Origin: Echinarachnius parma
Taxonomy: Eukaryota > Echinodermata > Echinoidea > Clypeasteroida > Echinarachniidae
Assembly (NCBI GenBank): GCA_037951105.1
Contig: JBAMJV010002944.1
Location: forward strand, 62,001-126,000
Direction: 5' to 3'
Length of the DNA: 64,000 nt
The notes beneath the pieces are model-generated. The model was not told the origin of the DNA. It saw only the letters and a program-made list of their open reading frames with translations, and made no database searches. The first letter of the stretch is position 1. Each line of letters begins with the position of its first letter. Of this stretch, positions 22,034 to 37,000 are shown one piece after another. The position numbers and the translations under genes were made by a program.

Positions 22034-25000
22034 TTATTATTTTTTTTTATATTTATTTATTTATTAATTATTATTATTTTTTATTTTTTTTATTTATTTT
22101 TTTAAAACTTTTTAATTATTATTATTATTTTTTTCCCCATGTCCCTTCCGGGGCGTCAAATTTAAATTTTTTTCACTCTAATTTTTTTATTTTTTTATTT
22201 TTATGTCCCTTCCAGGACATCAAATTTTTATTTTTTGACCAGTTGAAAAGTGTACCACATGAAATTTGCGATATTTGATGTTGCGAGATGCCGGATGAGC
22301 GCTACGTCATTGACGTTCTGGTTCACTTTTGTTCTTTTGATCGCTAACCTACCCTCATCCAAATGTAATGTCTTTTCATTTGCTTCGTGATTTCTCTGAC
22401 ATTTCCATCTTTTTCATTCACCCCGTTCTCCATCTCGTAATAGAGCAAGATTTCTTCTGTCCTGAGGTTGCAGCCCCTGATGGAGCCATGGTAACGAGGT
22501 ACGACCATCCGTCGGGAAGGCGCAGATATCTAGACCGTGTTTTCTTTGACTGCGCAGAAGGGTTCCGTTATCACTCTGGCAGTGGCTGGAAGACCTGTCT
22601 GAGCAGCCGCACCTGGCACGGGGATGATATCGTCTGTATACCAAATGGTTAGGCACAGTATAACTTTTTCCAGTGGCATAGTTATTTGGGGTTTCGGTTG
22701 AAGGGAGGGACATGTACCCCTTACGCAATATGGTGTGCTCCCCTTTCCGCAACACGGAGGAACGTGCATGGTTTACATGCAGAGCCTATGACTTGCTAGT
22801 AAAACAAACACGTTTTTGCTTGTAAATTGAGGCTTAACTGAAAATGCCTAAGAAATGAGTTGTAGCAGGATGCAGCTACACATCTGAGTGTATATCTTCC
22901 ATGATATAAACTTAAACAAATGTTTGCAAATATTGAAACAAATCCAAATAATATCTCTCTGTCAACGTGAGTATTACACTCAGCGTGTACGTCTATGACC
23001 GAGCTAAACTGCGATTGGGTGCGTTGGGTGCATACAAATTAGCGATCATCCTATCGTGATTGATCGCTTATTTCAGTCAAATCGCGTCTGCACGCTTTTT
23101 TCCCCCACCACTTGCAAAGTTACGATCGCAATTTTTCGTCTCCAAAAAGAGCTTAGAATTTACTATTTTCAAGGGTAGATTTAACCAAATCTGAACTTGT
23201 AAGAAGGAATATACATATCAAGGTACAGTTTTTTCATCTTTAATTTGATTCATGTTTTGTTTTGTGTTCGTTTGTCTTCTAGCGTTCACTACAGTCACAT
23301 GCATAGTGTTTCATGCTGTGTTGTGCTAGTGGGGATTTTCGTATAATTTTCCCTATCTCCGTGTACATACCGCACCCCCCTTTTCGCCGGTAATTCCATT
23401 GGGAAAACCATGCGGTTAATACACCGACAAATACGGTACATACATGTGCTGTTTCACAACAATGTACAGGCATGAGCAAGTTCTTTATATGCAGGGCTGC
23501 CTTTTGAAATTCAGTCATTTGTCTATATAATCTGTGCTGATTCAGCCCTGAAGTGATGAATATCTCTGATTTTCACACAAAATGTATATAAAGTGTAACA
23601 ACTGTAGGTATATTGTGTACAGTACTGATTGTGTAACATGACATCTTGAAACAAATGTTGTTATGAAATGATGAGGAGTTGTATTTTGGGGTACTGACAT
23701 TTGATATTCGGTTTTGTTAAAAAATTTAATTTAATTTTTAATTTCAAGGGACTAATTATTTCACTGCACTAGAAAAATCAAGGAAAAATAAATCAACATA
23801 ACATTGAAGATGGAGAACCAACAATAATAATATCAGTCTAGAAATTCTAGTCGGGTATCCACTATCCATTAAATACAGTAGGGGTGTTTCACAAACATCC
23901 TTTGTTGAACTTGACTCTAAGTTGGGCTTAAAATGTATGGAGGGCCATTAGTTTCTTTGTTTTAAAAGTTCTTTTTCAAAGACTTAAATGTCGATTAAAA
24001 TCATTCATATTTTCTATTATCAAAGATATTTGATGCAACATTTATAAAGCATCAAAAATTCTTGTTGTTTTTTTGCTTTTCAATATTATTCTAAAGCTAC
24101 ACATGGCTTTCCATAATAGTTAGGTCCAACATACAGTTAAGTTCAACGTTATAGAATCTTTGTGAAACACCCCCTGTGTTGAGACTTGAAAGCAGCAATT
24201 TTAGTGTATTCAGGTGTTTGGCTGATTTCAGGAAACACATGACGCAATTGGGGGGTCGAACACACGACCCTTGTATTGAAAGATGAAGGCTCAAACCAAT
24301 ATTCCACAACACTCCCACACAATCAAATATTATATCTAAAGTACTTGTTCACCAAAGTTATTCATATGTTATTGTCCTACAGCTGTTTGTGCAGAGCTCC
24401 CAACAGTCGAAAATGCATCACCTTGGCATTCAGACAGGTTGTACTTTGTTCCGGAGGAGTCTCGCTCATACTCGTGTAACCCGGGGTACGGCATCTCGGG
24501 TGAACGAACCATCACCTGCTTATCCAACTTCACCTGGACGCAGCCCAATTTCCGATGTACACGTAAGTAGATGAAGTAGTTGAAGTGTAACGAAGTTGCC
24601 AGAGGTGTTATGTTTTTGGGTTGTCCGTCCGACCGTCCGTCCGTCCGTACGTACGCCCCGTTCTCGTGATCCCGTTATCTCAAGAACGGATTGACGAATT
24701 CTGACCAAACTGGGTAGGGGAACCCGGGGCAAAGTGGACCAAAACAATTGGAACAACCATAACAGGATTACAAAGCAAGGTAAAGCAAAACATTTGGTTT
24801 ATACTTTTACGTTAGGACTACCACTAACAAATGATACTAACAATGTTTCTCAAATAATCCGTTTTATTAAATGCTATGAACTTGAAAAAAATATTTAAAA
24901 TCCATTTTGCCCCGGACATCCGGGGCAAAGTGAAACACGGAACGGGGCAAAGTGAAACGCTTCCCCAAAGAGGTTGTCTTCAATGTCAAAACCATTTACC

Positions 25001-28000
25001 TCCTGGTGAATCGTTGTACTATATGACCTTACACATTTGTCCATAGATTTGAATGTCCTGTTTTAATTTAAAGGGAGAATGGAGTAGTAATGGTGTTCAG
25101 TGTGAAAAACTCGAATTTTCATGGTCTCGTTCGTTCTAATTCTTAAATGTAACACAATAATCGCATGACCGACACAATCATTCACGTTAAATGCATTCCA
25201 CTATGCCCCAACCACTTTGCCCCGAACAAGCGAAATTTTACAGACATGCATTACTTCACGTGGGCCAATGATTACTAGCGGTGCTATGATGTATAAAGTT
25301 AAGCTTAAGCCCATCCATCATTAATATGGCTTTCGTGATAATTCGGCATAAACACAGTATTTTAGCAGATAATATACTTATATTAATTATCGTTTTTTTA
25401 TGTATGAAAATTTGATATTTTCCGTAAAAAGTACACATGATGACGTATTCGCGCAACTCCGGTCAAAAACGATGCATCCTCGTTGCAGTGTTATTGGCAC
25501 ATGAACTTAGATAGATGGCAGCACAAACAAAAATTTACCGGGCGTGTTTCACTTTGCCCCGCGTTCCATTTTGCCCCGGGTTCCCTTACATGTATGTATC
25601 TTGGGAGCCGATGATCTGATTAGATTTTGGGGTCATGAGGTCAAAGGGCAAAGGTCACAGAGCTAATTATATATGCTAAAATAGCTCCTCCTGATCGCGT
25701 TATCTAAGAACAGATTGACGGATTTTGACCAAACTTGGTACATGTATGTTCCTTGGAGAGCCAATGAACTGATTAAATTTTGGGGGTCATAAGGTCAAAG
25801 GTCACAGAGCTTATTTTATATACAAGAAACAGCTCGTAATCACGTTATCTCAAGAACCAATTGACGGATTCTGACCAAACTTGGTACATGTATGTAACCT
25901 AGGGGGCCGATGAACTGATTCGATTTTGGGGTCATGAGGTCAAAGATCAAAGGTCACAGAGCTCATTATATATGCAAAAATAGGTCCTGATCGCATTATC
26001 TCTAGAACGGATTGACAGATTCTGACCAAACATGGTACATGTATGTCTCTTGGGGAAGCAATGAACTGATTAGATTTTGTAGTCATGAGATCAAAGGTCA
26101 CAGGGCTCATTATATGTAAAAGTAGCATGTGATTGGAAATCTCAAGAACTGAATATCAGATTTCAATCAAACTTGATACCTAAATGTATCTTAGGAAGCA
26201 ATTGGAGTAATTAGACTCTGGGGTCATGAGGGCAAAGGTCAAGGTCACTAGCTCATAATTGTGATATGTCAAGATCTAAAAGACAGAGTACCATCAAAAT
26301 TGATGCCCCCCCTCGCCCTCCCCCCTCCCCCTCCCCCCCCCCCCCCCGTTTTGCGGCCCCTGAAAAGTGTTATCTGAGACAGCAATCATACACCAATATT
26401 AATGATGTGCGAAAGCTTCAAATGATTTTGGTTGAATTTGATAAAGGTAATGGATCAATTTTGAAGGGATCTAGTAACACTGTCCAAATCCACAAAATTT
26501 ACTGGTTCCCGATCATACCTTGTTGTATTTGCATTTCGAAAATGAGCATCGAACAGGTTACGTTTTGTTTTTAAATTTCCCTTTTGTTATAGATATACTT
26601 TAATATGTCATTCATTTACCATGGGAATTTTCACACATCACTCCTTTGCCAGTTTCTGCTCATGTCTGCAGTTACTAGATCCCTTGCATGTAGGTCATCT
26701 TGCAGATTGGAGCTTCATGTGTTTGATCCCAAATGTTGTGATCGATGATCTCTCTTCTTTTGTTTTAAATAGATATATTAAAACCAATCTAAAACTCTTA
26801 TAATTTTATGTCTGTTTTCATGTAAATCCATTTTTTCCAATGCTATTTCCCCCTGCGCAAACACCTACAGCAAAGTCGTGTGGCTATCCGGGAGATGTTC
26901 CAAACGCCAGACTTGGAAGCAACCAATTCACATTTCCCTCGCAGGTCCCCTATCACTGCGTGAGCGGGTATGAACATGTTCCTTATACGACAAGGTTCCG
27001 TACCTGTCTCGCCACCCAACGATGGTCCTCTCAAATCCCAGAATGTCGACGTAAGTACATGAAAAAAAACATCTTAATTTAACGGAAGAACCATTCACAT
27101 TTAACTGAAAACAAGCATTCAATTTCACCTAAGAATACCATTCAAATTTAACTGTAGAAAAGCATTCAAGTTTAACCTAAGAATGCCATATAAATGTAAC
27201 TGAAGAAAGTCATTCAAGTTAACCAAAGAAATCCATTCAAATTTCACCAAAGAAATCCATTCAAATTTCACCGAAGAAACCATTCAAATTTAAACTCAGT
27301 GTTATGGTCAACTCAAGTCATACCTTTGTAGAACTAGATTTGCTGCTTTATTCCTTAACGCATACAATTACAAGTGTTGATGATGCTAGCCTGGGTATAC
27401 TGAACCATTTTCAATTTATAAACACAGCAAAAAAAAGTAAGCCTCTTTTTAATTAAAAGATTTGGAGCAAAATAACTTGGCAGCATTGTTCCCACACTGA
27501 TTGACTAACGTCTATATGAAAATGAGATTGATCCGTCGAGTCATGCATGAGTGAGCACACATTAAAGGCAAAACTGTCACTTTTCAAAAGTCACATGACT
27601 CTTGTGACTTTTGAAAAGTGAAAATTTTGCCTTTAAAGGGTACCATCACCCAAAAATAATATTCTTATTAAAGAAAGGTAACATCTTTAGTATTCCATTC
27701 CATCAACAAGTTTACAAAAATATGTTTCCAGAAAAAAAATATATAATTGGAAATCGCATCACCATTCTAAAGCATGCGTTCATGCGCTCTGAATTGCAAA
27801 GACTAATGTGTGCAGAGCGAACAAATCGCCCGGGATTCTATTGTCTACAAACGTACACGTGAATAGCATTGGCACACTCGCAAATGGTTGGCCCGTATAG
27901 AACCAGGTATTATAACACGGCTCTGGTAAATTCAGTAACGTGATTGGTTAAATCCTGTCACGTGACTATTCATTAAATTTCAACAAACATGCACGACCGT

Positions 28001-31000
28001 GCAAAACAGGGTGCAACCGGGGTGCGTTACTCGTTTTCATTGCACACCTTTTTGCACGGCTATGACGTCACAATGCTTGTTTACATAGTTCTATCGGAGA
28101 CAAACTTGCAAAAGTGATACAAAAAAAAGATGGAAAAAGCTTCGTTTTGTAAATTATCGGTATTGTAGTAAATCAATCATAGCAGTTTCGTAAATTATAT
28201 GGTATGTGGTTTGATATTGGTAAGTTTTGGAATGGAAATGCATAAAATGCTTTGATAATTCTCATTTTACGGGAATTTTTTTCGGCAATTTCTGTTGGAC
28301 TGCGTTTGATCTGCTGAGCTTCACATTCAGTGAAGCGAGTGCAGGTAGTCGGATGGTGAATTTTATAAATTCATATTCACACTCTAGAGGGTAGATAGAC
28401 TGGGTTACTAATTGTGGCATGGCAAGTCTGTTTTTAAAAATCCAGCAAAATAAACGATTCCGTGGTTGAGCTCGTGTTATAAAACAAATAATACACGGTC
28501 TCAATTATCGTGCATCATGTAAATGCACTCTAGACAGTGTATTATTTGAAAAATAGTAGTGGTTCCGTAAGTGGTGGAAATAAATTGCTTTGTTTATGAA
28601 TTACACAACCCTTTGCAAAATGTTGGGTATCTAGGTGATATCACTAAATGGTACCAAAACATATAATAATTTGTTGTTCTTTGCCTGGTGGTCCCCTTTA
28701 TTGTGTGCTCACTCACGCACGACTAGACGGATCAATTTCATTTTCGTATGTTTAGTCAATAAGTGTAGGAACAATCCTGTCAAGTTATTTTGCTCAAAAC
28801 CTTTTTGAAATAAACCCCAATCAAAATGACATAACTTTTTGACAAAAAATTGTTGAGCATAGAAACTTGGCAGGATTGTTCCTACCCTTATTGACTATTT
28901 TCTGTGTGAAAATGAAATTTGTCCGTCGAGTCATGCATGAGTGAACACACATTACAGGCAAAATTGTCACTCTTCAAAAGTCACATGACTCTTCTGACTT
29001 TTGAAAAGTGACAATTTTGCCTTTAATGTGTGCTCACTCATGCACGACTAGACGGATCAATCTCACTTTCACGCATAAGTTGGTAAATAAGTGTAGGAAC
29101 AATGCTGCCAAGCTATTTTGATTAGGGGGGACCTCCCTTTTTGTGTGTGTTTATTTCTATTATTATTACATTATTATAAGCACACAATATCCAACTACCG
29201 ATTTGTGATATTGTTATGCCCATTATGATATTATAATTATATGCAAGTGAATAAAGGGTCTCCATGATGCACACACACACATGCACACACACATGCACAC
29301 TCACATACACACACACACACATCCCCACACAAAAAAGTATACTCCTGATATTTGCTATTATCATGAATCTCATGTTATATTATTCCAAAATGAAATGTGC
29401 AGCTGTGCAGTGTCCAGTGATAGAGAGCATTGTCCACGGTTCCGTCAGAGGATCCAGCTACCAGTTTCGCAGTTCGTTGACCTTTGAATGCGATGAAGGG
29501 TATCGTCTGGAAGGCAGTCAGCGGAGGACATGTCAGGCAAACGCCACCTGGAGTGTGCCAGAGGCCGTATGCACAGGTGAATATATTACAGGGATCTAGT
29601 TAGTAACATTGTCAAAATTCACTTAGAACTCTAATGGTTCTCACATACCTCATTGTATTCGTAATACAAATATAAACATCATGGAACAAGTTTTGGTTGG
29701 GAAAATGTGTCTCTTTTGTTTTTAAGACACTTGTGATTGAAGGATTCAGATTTGAAAATCTCGCTGAGAGATTATCTGTGTACAAATTTAATGCAATGAG
29801 TCAGTTTCCGCACATGGAAAATAAAGTTAATCAATCCCTTAGAGAGTTCTTGTTTGTTTAATTCCATGCAAGCCCCAAGTTTAGAAGACACATTGTTTAT
29901 TTAATAGGAAGGCATCCAATTGATGTATTTGTTCCATTGTATATTAACCCTTTGAACCCGAAATGCATGTGACTGTGGAACTGTCGGGTGACCCTAGTTA
30001 TAATGACGTTATCCTCTTGATCGCTATTCTACATTGTGTAGAGATCCCTGTGTGTATTTTAGCATAGTGTTTTAGTCGATTACGGCTTAGATTTGTAACC
30101 TTTGAATGACCACCAGCATGACCAGCTGTTCCACCATCAGCCCAGCCTTCTGGTACACAATCTCAGCCCTGTAAAAGCAGGCAAGGTAAAGGCTGGGATG
30201 CTGGTGGAACAGGTGGTCAGGTGGTCTTTGAAGTAAACAAAGCCACGGGGGCGTGGCACATTCAGTGAGGTAATTATTTTTATGCCTCTGTAACAAAGTT
30301 GCCGGAGGCATTATGTTTTCAGGTTGTCCGTCCGTCCGTACGTACATGTACGTCCGTACGTCCCGTTCTCGTGATCTCAAGAACAGATTGACGAATTCTG
30401 ACCAAACTTGGTACATGTATGTATCTCGGGGGGCCGATGATCCGATTAGATTTTGGGGTCATGAGGTCAAAGGTCACAGAGCTCATTATATATGCAAAAA
30501 TAGCTTGTGATCGCGTTATCTCAAGAACGGATTGACGGATTCTGACCAAACCTGGTACATGTATGTATCTTGGGGGGCCAATGATCTGATTAGATTTTGG
30601 GGTCACGAGGTCAAAGGTCATGGGGTCACAATGCTCATTATATATGCAAAAATAGCTTGTGATCGCGTTATCTCAAGAACGGATTGACAGATTCTGACCA
30701 AACTTGGTACATGTATGTAACTTAGGAGACCGATGATCTGATTAGATTTTGGGGTCATGAGGTCAAAGGTCAAGGTCACTTATAGCTCATAATTGTAATA
30801 CCGTCAAGATCTAAAAGACAGAGTACCATCAAAATAGAGTTGACAGAATTAATTCAGTGTACATGTTGATTTTGGCTTGATATAAATAAATCGCGTAATG
30901 GCGGAGTCTTCATTTTCGACTGCGCGCAGTCGAAGATCCATCTAGTTATATCTGTTATTACAATTGTTGGTATTATTATCATGATTATGATCATTATCAC

Positions 31001-34000
31001 CATCTAAACTTCTCTGTATATTATTTTTGTTCTTGCAAATTGAATAAATGAGTGATGAATCATGATGTAGAACCAGTATTCATTCATCTAGTAAAATATG
31101 CTTAAACTTAGTAACATTGTCCAAATCCTTACAATAAAATTTTCATTCTAGCGGTTCCCTCATACCTTGTTGTATTTGTATTAACAATAAAATCATGGGA
31201 CAGGTTTCGGTTTTCCAAATTTCCCTTTCGTTACAAAGATATGTACGATCAAAGTATTTAGATAAGAAAAACTCTGGGGGAGTTTTGAAACCGTGTACAA
31301 AGTGAGCGCAGTGAGTTAGTGAATATGGCTTTGCATTTTTGCTCATTACTTGGCCATGCAATGTCCATTTGACTTGAAATTTTCTCACAATACCCTGTGG
31401 ACATATGATATAACAACAATATACATTGCAGCAACCATTCATCACTTTTTGCACATGTCAACAAAGTTACTTTAAAGTGTGAAAATAATGCAGGGTTAGG
31501 GGCTTGACCTTCTGAAATAATGCAGGGTTCAAAGGGTTAATGAATGTTTTCATATAGCAACGCTCGAAATTAACTTTTTTTTGCTGGTGGCCCGGTCGGT
31601 CCAGTAAAATTGGTATTTTTCCAATTTTGGTGGCCCGAAACCAAAATTTACTGGCCCGAAAAAAATTAAGAAAAACATAAGTAAAAACTTAAATTGCCAT
31701 AGGCAATCAATCGGGGACAAAACAAAAATGATCTGATGATTCACCATTATTTGACCTCAAAAATCTGTGCAATGTTGTCTGAAAACCTTAGTCAATTGCC
31801 ATATTTTAAAATTGTGGTGTTTTATTAATCAAACAAACTCCAGATTCTTCGTAAACACACGCAAGTCACAACATTCGGCTTCACACAGCGGACACAACTC
31901 AGTCACACGCAGTCACATGCAAAGTCAATCGACTACAGCTACGACGTTGCACTGCATGATCGAATTTGATTATTTGAAAATATGCTCTCACATTTCTTTG
32001 ACCTTACTTTTTTTTGTAGATCACTCTTTGGAAACCTCATAAAAATGAAATATTTTCAAATTGTGGAGTTTTATTCTTGTTAAAACAAACAATGATGGGC
32101 TTTGAAAAGCCGTCTCCGATCGATCGAGTCAAGTTGTTATTCACAATGAAATGGGATGCTCCATTTGCAAGGCGGGGGTGGCGGTAATCACTATGGCAAA
32201 CAATACAAATTAAACTTATACAAATCGGACAACATTCTCTAAATTTATTTCTGCAAGTATAGCAAATATTATTCTTGCTATTTCCTATCATTTATTTAAT
32301 TTTTATATTCAAACTGAACTGATTATAAAGTATTTAAAATCCTTCTCCCTATCCCAAGTGGAACATGTCGGGGGATCGGATATGGGGGGGGGGGGGGCAG
32401 AATTAAAACAAGGCTTTTATTATGGTACCTAATTATAATAATTTGCGTCTTTAGCTTTTCTGAGCTGTCAATCGCGCTGAAACTGTTCATTATGGACCTC
32501 TCTTTCCTCTCTTTTTAAACAACAAATCAAGTATTTTCTGTGAGGTATCAAATTTGAAATAAGTACCATAATATTGTGTACAATTGTTTCAACATTTGGT
32601 GGCCCGATCGGGCCAGCAAACATTGGGAATATGAGTTTTTTACTGGCCCGACAGCAATTTTTGGTGGCCCCGGGCCATCGGGCCTGTGCTAATTTCGAGC
32701 GTTGCATATAGTAAGTGAACAGCATAATATATGTTCCTAAATATTGTCTGCATTTTATTCTTTTATTAAAAAGTCTTGTCCCATTTTCAGCAAATCATAT
32801 TCTATTCATACATGTATATGGAAATTGATAGATCAAGTGAACAAAACATTCTAATAGTTGTCATTTTTTTCCCTCTTTTAATGTCTTGTCATGTTTCAGC
32901 AATCATTTGGTATATTAAAGGAAGAAGGGCTTGATATCTCATGTGCAAAAAATAAAGTCCAGGCAAACTAGCATACAACGTGACTATTAATGTTGTTTTA
33001 TTTCCCATCTTTTTGTTTAAGAGATCATATGTGGTGCTCCAAGTGCCCCCGTAGATGGGTCTATTAGGGGCATGAGAGCAACGTTTCACCATAACGACGT
33101 TATTTACTACGGCTGCAAACAAGGATTCACACTCTCTGGGAGCGGCTCAAACTATTGCCAAGATACTGACGATTGGGCACACCCCGTTCCCACATGTGGC
33201 AGTAAGTGCTTATTTTCAATTTAACAATAACTATATTACTGATAAAATTGGCAATGGGGATTCGATGTTCATTGAAATTGATGGGACAAAGCAAAGGGAA
33301 TGATACATGAGTATGGAACGCTGACACCAAAAAGTTGCATGAAAATTACCTTTTTTGCCCAACTAAAGGATTTCTTTCAGGACTCCTGTTTTGCTGGTTA
33401 AGAGCCAGTCAGAAAACACTTTGAGGCCAGGTCAACATGTTAATTCGGCTGTAACTGAGCGAAACTGATTCTAACTGACTCTTACTTGACTGAAAACCAG
33501 TTATATCAGGTTGAGCTGCCTCTGTGTGCGGAGGGCATTATGCTGAAATAATTGTAACAGTCATATTGATCGATAACCTGTGGAATAAGAATGGTATTAG
33601 GGCTAGGTTTCATAAGATAGGGCTAGGAGGCGGATTTAAAACTTCTACACAGAATCATGAAATTCATTATCTATGGTAATTTATGCAAATTTATTCGAAA
33701 TCACAAAAAATACTTCTTCATTTCGCGACCAATTTTGATTTGGTTTGCTTTATCTGGTAGAGCTAAATTTGGTACACTAAACTTGTACACAGAATTTTGA
33801 GATTTTGCTCCATTGAATAATTATGGTAATTTATGCAAATTTATTCCAAAAATAATAAAAATTGCTGCTTCTCCCTCATTTGTTTACCGATTTTCATTCT
33901 GTTTGTTTTGTCTGATAGGGCTAGCTGGGGGCTTCAAAACTTGTGCACAAAATTTGGAAATTCATTAATTATGCTAATTTATGCACATTTATTCAAAATT

Positions 34001-37000
34001 TAAAAAAATGCTTAGAACTTCATTTCTCAACTCATTTTGATTTGGCTTACTTTATCTCATAGAGCTAATTGGGGGCTTCAAAATTTGTACACAGAATTCC
34101 AAAATTCATTAATTAGGCTATTTTTCAACCGATTTTGATTCTGATTGTTGCATAAGATAGGGCTAGGAGGGGGATTTAAAACTTCTACACAGAATCGTGA
34201 AATTCATTATCTATTGAAAATTTGTACACACAATTTCAAAATTCATTAATTATGCAAATTTATTTCAAATCACATAAACTGCTTCTTCTCCTTCATTTTT
34301 CAACCAATTTTTATTCTTTTTGTTTTATCTGATAGGTAGGAGGCTTCAAAATTTCTACACAGAATTGTATAATTTGTTAATTATTACTTTTTTTTACATT
34401 TTTTTTCTTTATCATTTTTTTATTTTATGGAGCCCTGGAAGGGACCCAGCGGTGCAACCAGCTATAATTTTTTTCTTTTTTTTTCTTTTCTTTTTTAAAT
34501 TATTTTTTAATAAATTTATTTTCTTTATCAGGGCTCGACATTGGCGGTGGCCCGGGTGCCATTGGCCACTAAAAATTCTGTCGGGCCACCTGAAAATCAT
34601 AAATTAGCTACATCAGGTGGCCCGGGCTGGCCACCAAAAATGTGAGCGCTGCTACATGTATATCATAATGCAGTAGTAAACAACATGGAAGCCTGTTAAA
34701 AATTATTGATTTTTTAGCTCATCCGGCCCAAAGGGCCCGATGAGCTTATGCCATGGTGTGGCAGACGTCGTCCGTCCTGCCGTCAGGCGTCTGTCCTGCC
34801 GTCAGGCGTCCGTCCTGCCGTCAGGCTTCCGTCCTTCCGTCAGGCTTCCGTCCTTCCGTCCGTCCGTCCATCCACAGTTTTCAAAATGCTTCTTCTTCGT
34901 TATTTTTCAACCGATTTTGATTCTGATTGTTGCATAAGATAGGGCTAGGAGGGGGATTTAAAACTTCTACACAGAATCGTGAAATTCATTATCTATGGTA
35001 ATTTATGCAAATTTATTCGAAATCACAAAAAATGCTTCTTCTCCTTCATTTCTCGACCGATTTTGATTTGGTTTGCTTTATCTGGTAGAGCTAACTATGG
35101 TACACTAAACTTCTACACAGAATTTTGAAATTTTTCTCCATTAATTAATTATGGTAATTTATGCAAATTTATTCCAAAATAACAAAAATTGCTTCTTCCT
35201 CATTTCTTGACCGATTTTAATTCTGTTTGGTTTATTTAATAGGGCTAGGTTTCATAAGATAGGGCTAGGAGGCGGATTTAAAACTTCTACACAGAATCAT
35301 GAAATTCATTATCTATGGTAATTTATGCAAATTTATTCGAAATCACATAAAATACTTCTTCATTTCGCGACCAATTTTGATTTGGTTTGCTTTATCTGGT
35401 AGAGCTAAATTTGGTACACTAAACTTGTACACAGAATTTTGAGATTTTGCTCCATTGAATAATTATGGTAATTTATGCAAATTTATTCCAAAAATAATAA
35501 AAATTGCTGCTTCTCCCTCATTTGTTTACCGATTTTCATTCTGTTTGTTTTGTCTGATAGGGCTAGCTGGGGGCTTCAAAACTTGTGCACAAAATTTGGA
35601 AATTCATTAATTATGCTAATTTATGCACATTTATTCAAAATTTAAAAAAATGCTTAGAACTTCATTTCTCAACCCATTTTGATTTGGCTTACTTTATCTC
35701 ATAGAGCTAATTGGGGGCTTCAAAATTTGTACACAGAATTCCAAAATTCATTAATTATGCAAATTTAATAAAAATCACAAAAAATACCTCTTCTTCATTT
35801 GTCAACTGATTTTTATTTGGTTTGCTTTATCTGGTAGAACTAAGTTTGGTATGTCAAACTTCTACACAGAATGTAGAAATTTTGCTCCATATGTTAATTA
35901 TTTTAATTTATGCAGATTAATAAAAAATAAAAAAATGCTTCTCCCTCATTTCTTGACTGATTTCGATTCCGTTTGCTTTATCTGATAGGGCTAATTGGGG
36001 GCTTGAAAATTTGTACACACAATTTCAAAATTCATTAATTATGCAAATTTATTTCAAATCACATAAACTGCTTCTTCTCCTTCATTTTTCAACCAATTTT
36101 TATTCTTTTTGTTTTATCTGATAGGTAGGAGGCTTCAAAATTTCTACACAGAATTGTATAATTTGTTAATTATTACTTTTTTTTACATTTTTTTTCTTTA
36201 TCATTTTTTTATTTTATGGAGCCCTGGAAGGGACCCAGCGGTGCAACCAGCTATAATTTTTTTCTTTTTTTTCTTTTCTTTTTTTTATTTATTTTTTTTT
36301 TCCCCCATGTCCCTTCCGGGGCGTCAAATTTATATTTTTTCACTCTAATTTTAATTTTTTATTTCTATGTCCCTTCCAGGGCATGAAATTTTTATTTTTT
36401 GACCAGTTGAAAAGTGTACCACATGAAATTTGCGATATTTGATGTTGCGAGATGCCGGATGAGCGCTACGTCATTGACGTTCTGGTTAAATTTTGCTTTA
36501 ATTATTGTATATTTACCTAGATGTATTGTTTGTATGCACGTTACTTTTCTTTACTGGGGTCGGTTTTACATAAGGCAATTACAGCCTTTCTACCGACTCC
36601 TTACACTTTATAATTTGTCCGTATTTTGTATACTTTGTATGTAGAACTTGTATTCCTTGATTTTCTTTTGTTCTTACCTTGTCAATTTGTTGTTTTTATG
36701 AAGTGTTAAATAAACTGAACTTGAACTTGAACTTGAACAGTACCATGCCAGTATCCAAGGTACCTGCACAATGGTTGGCTGCCATTTCAGGGACAACAAA
36801 ATTCTGATGGGAGTGGTAGTAATAACAGTATACTATTACAGGAATAATGATGTGATAGCCTGTGATAGGTGTTGAATAAGAATGGTAAAAACACTGTTAA
36901 AATGAGAATGTGAATTGTTTATGTGATGCTATTATTTCACCCCCTCCTTTCTTTTACCAATAACAAAACAAAACTTGTTTCTCCAATTTTTCACCATTTT

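Larger units (their letters stand above)
22648..24382 (+). other. Intron 4, with a truncated TA-type element and a GGGGTGTTTCAC MITE
   Basis: About 23095-23436 matches the right part of the element at 38899-40041 (shared AAATCTGAACTTGTAAGAAG and the terminus CACCGACAAATACGG before TA), so it is a truncated copy. The MITE at 23881-24174 is listed separately. No exon was seen. Confidence 0.6.

Noticed and set aside
19989..22322. Helitron assignment for family 1
   Set aside because: The ends do not show the TC...CTRR pattern with a 3' hairpin; they carry short inverted AGCTCATCCGGC words instead. The superfamily is left open.
21375..24320. Two tRNA genes on the - strand
   Set aside because: B-boxes are good, but acceptor stems and cloverleaf pairing are poor. 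They fit tRNA-derived repeat fragments better.
27070..27295. CRISPR-like array
   Set aside because: The units are degenerate and contiguous without unique spacers, in a eukaryotic intron. It is a minisatellite.
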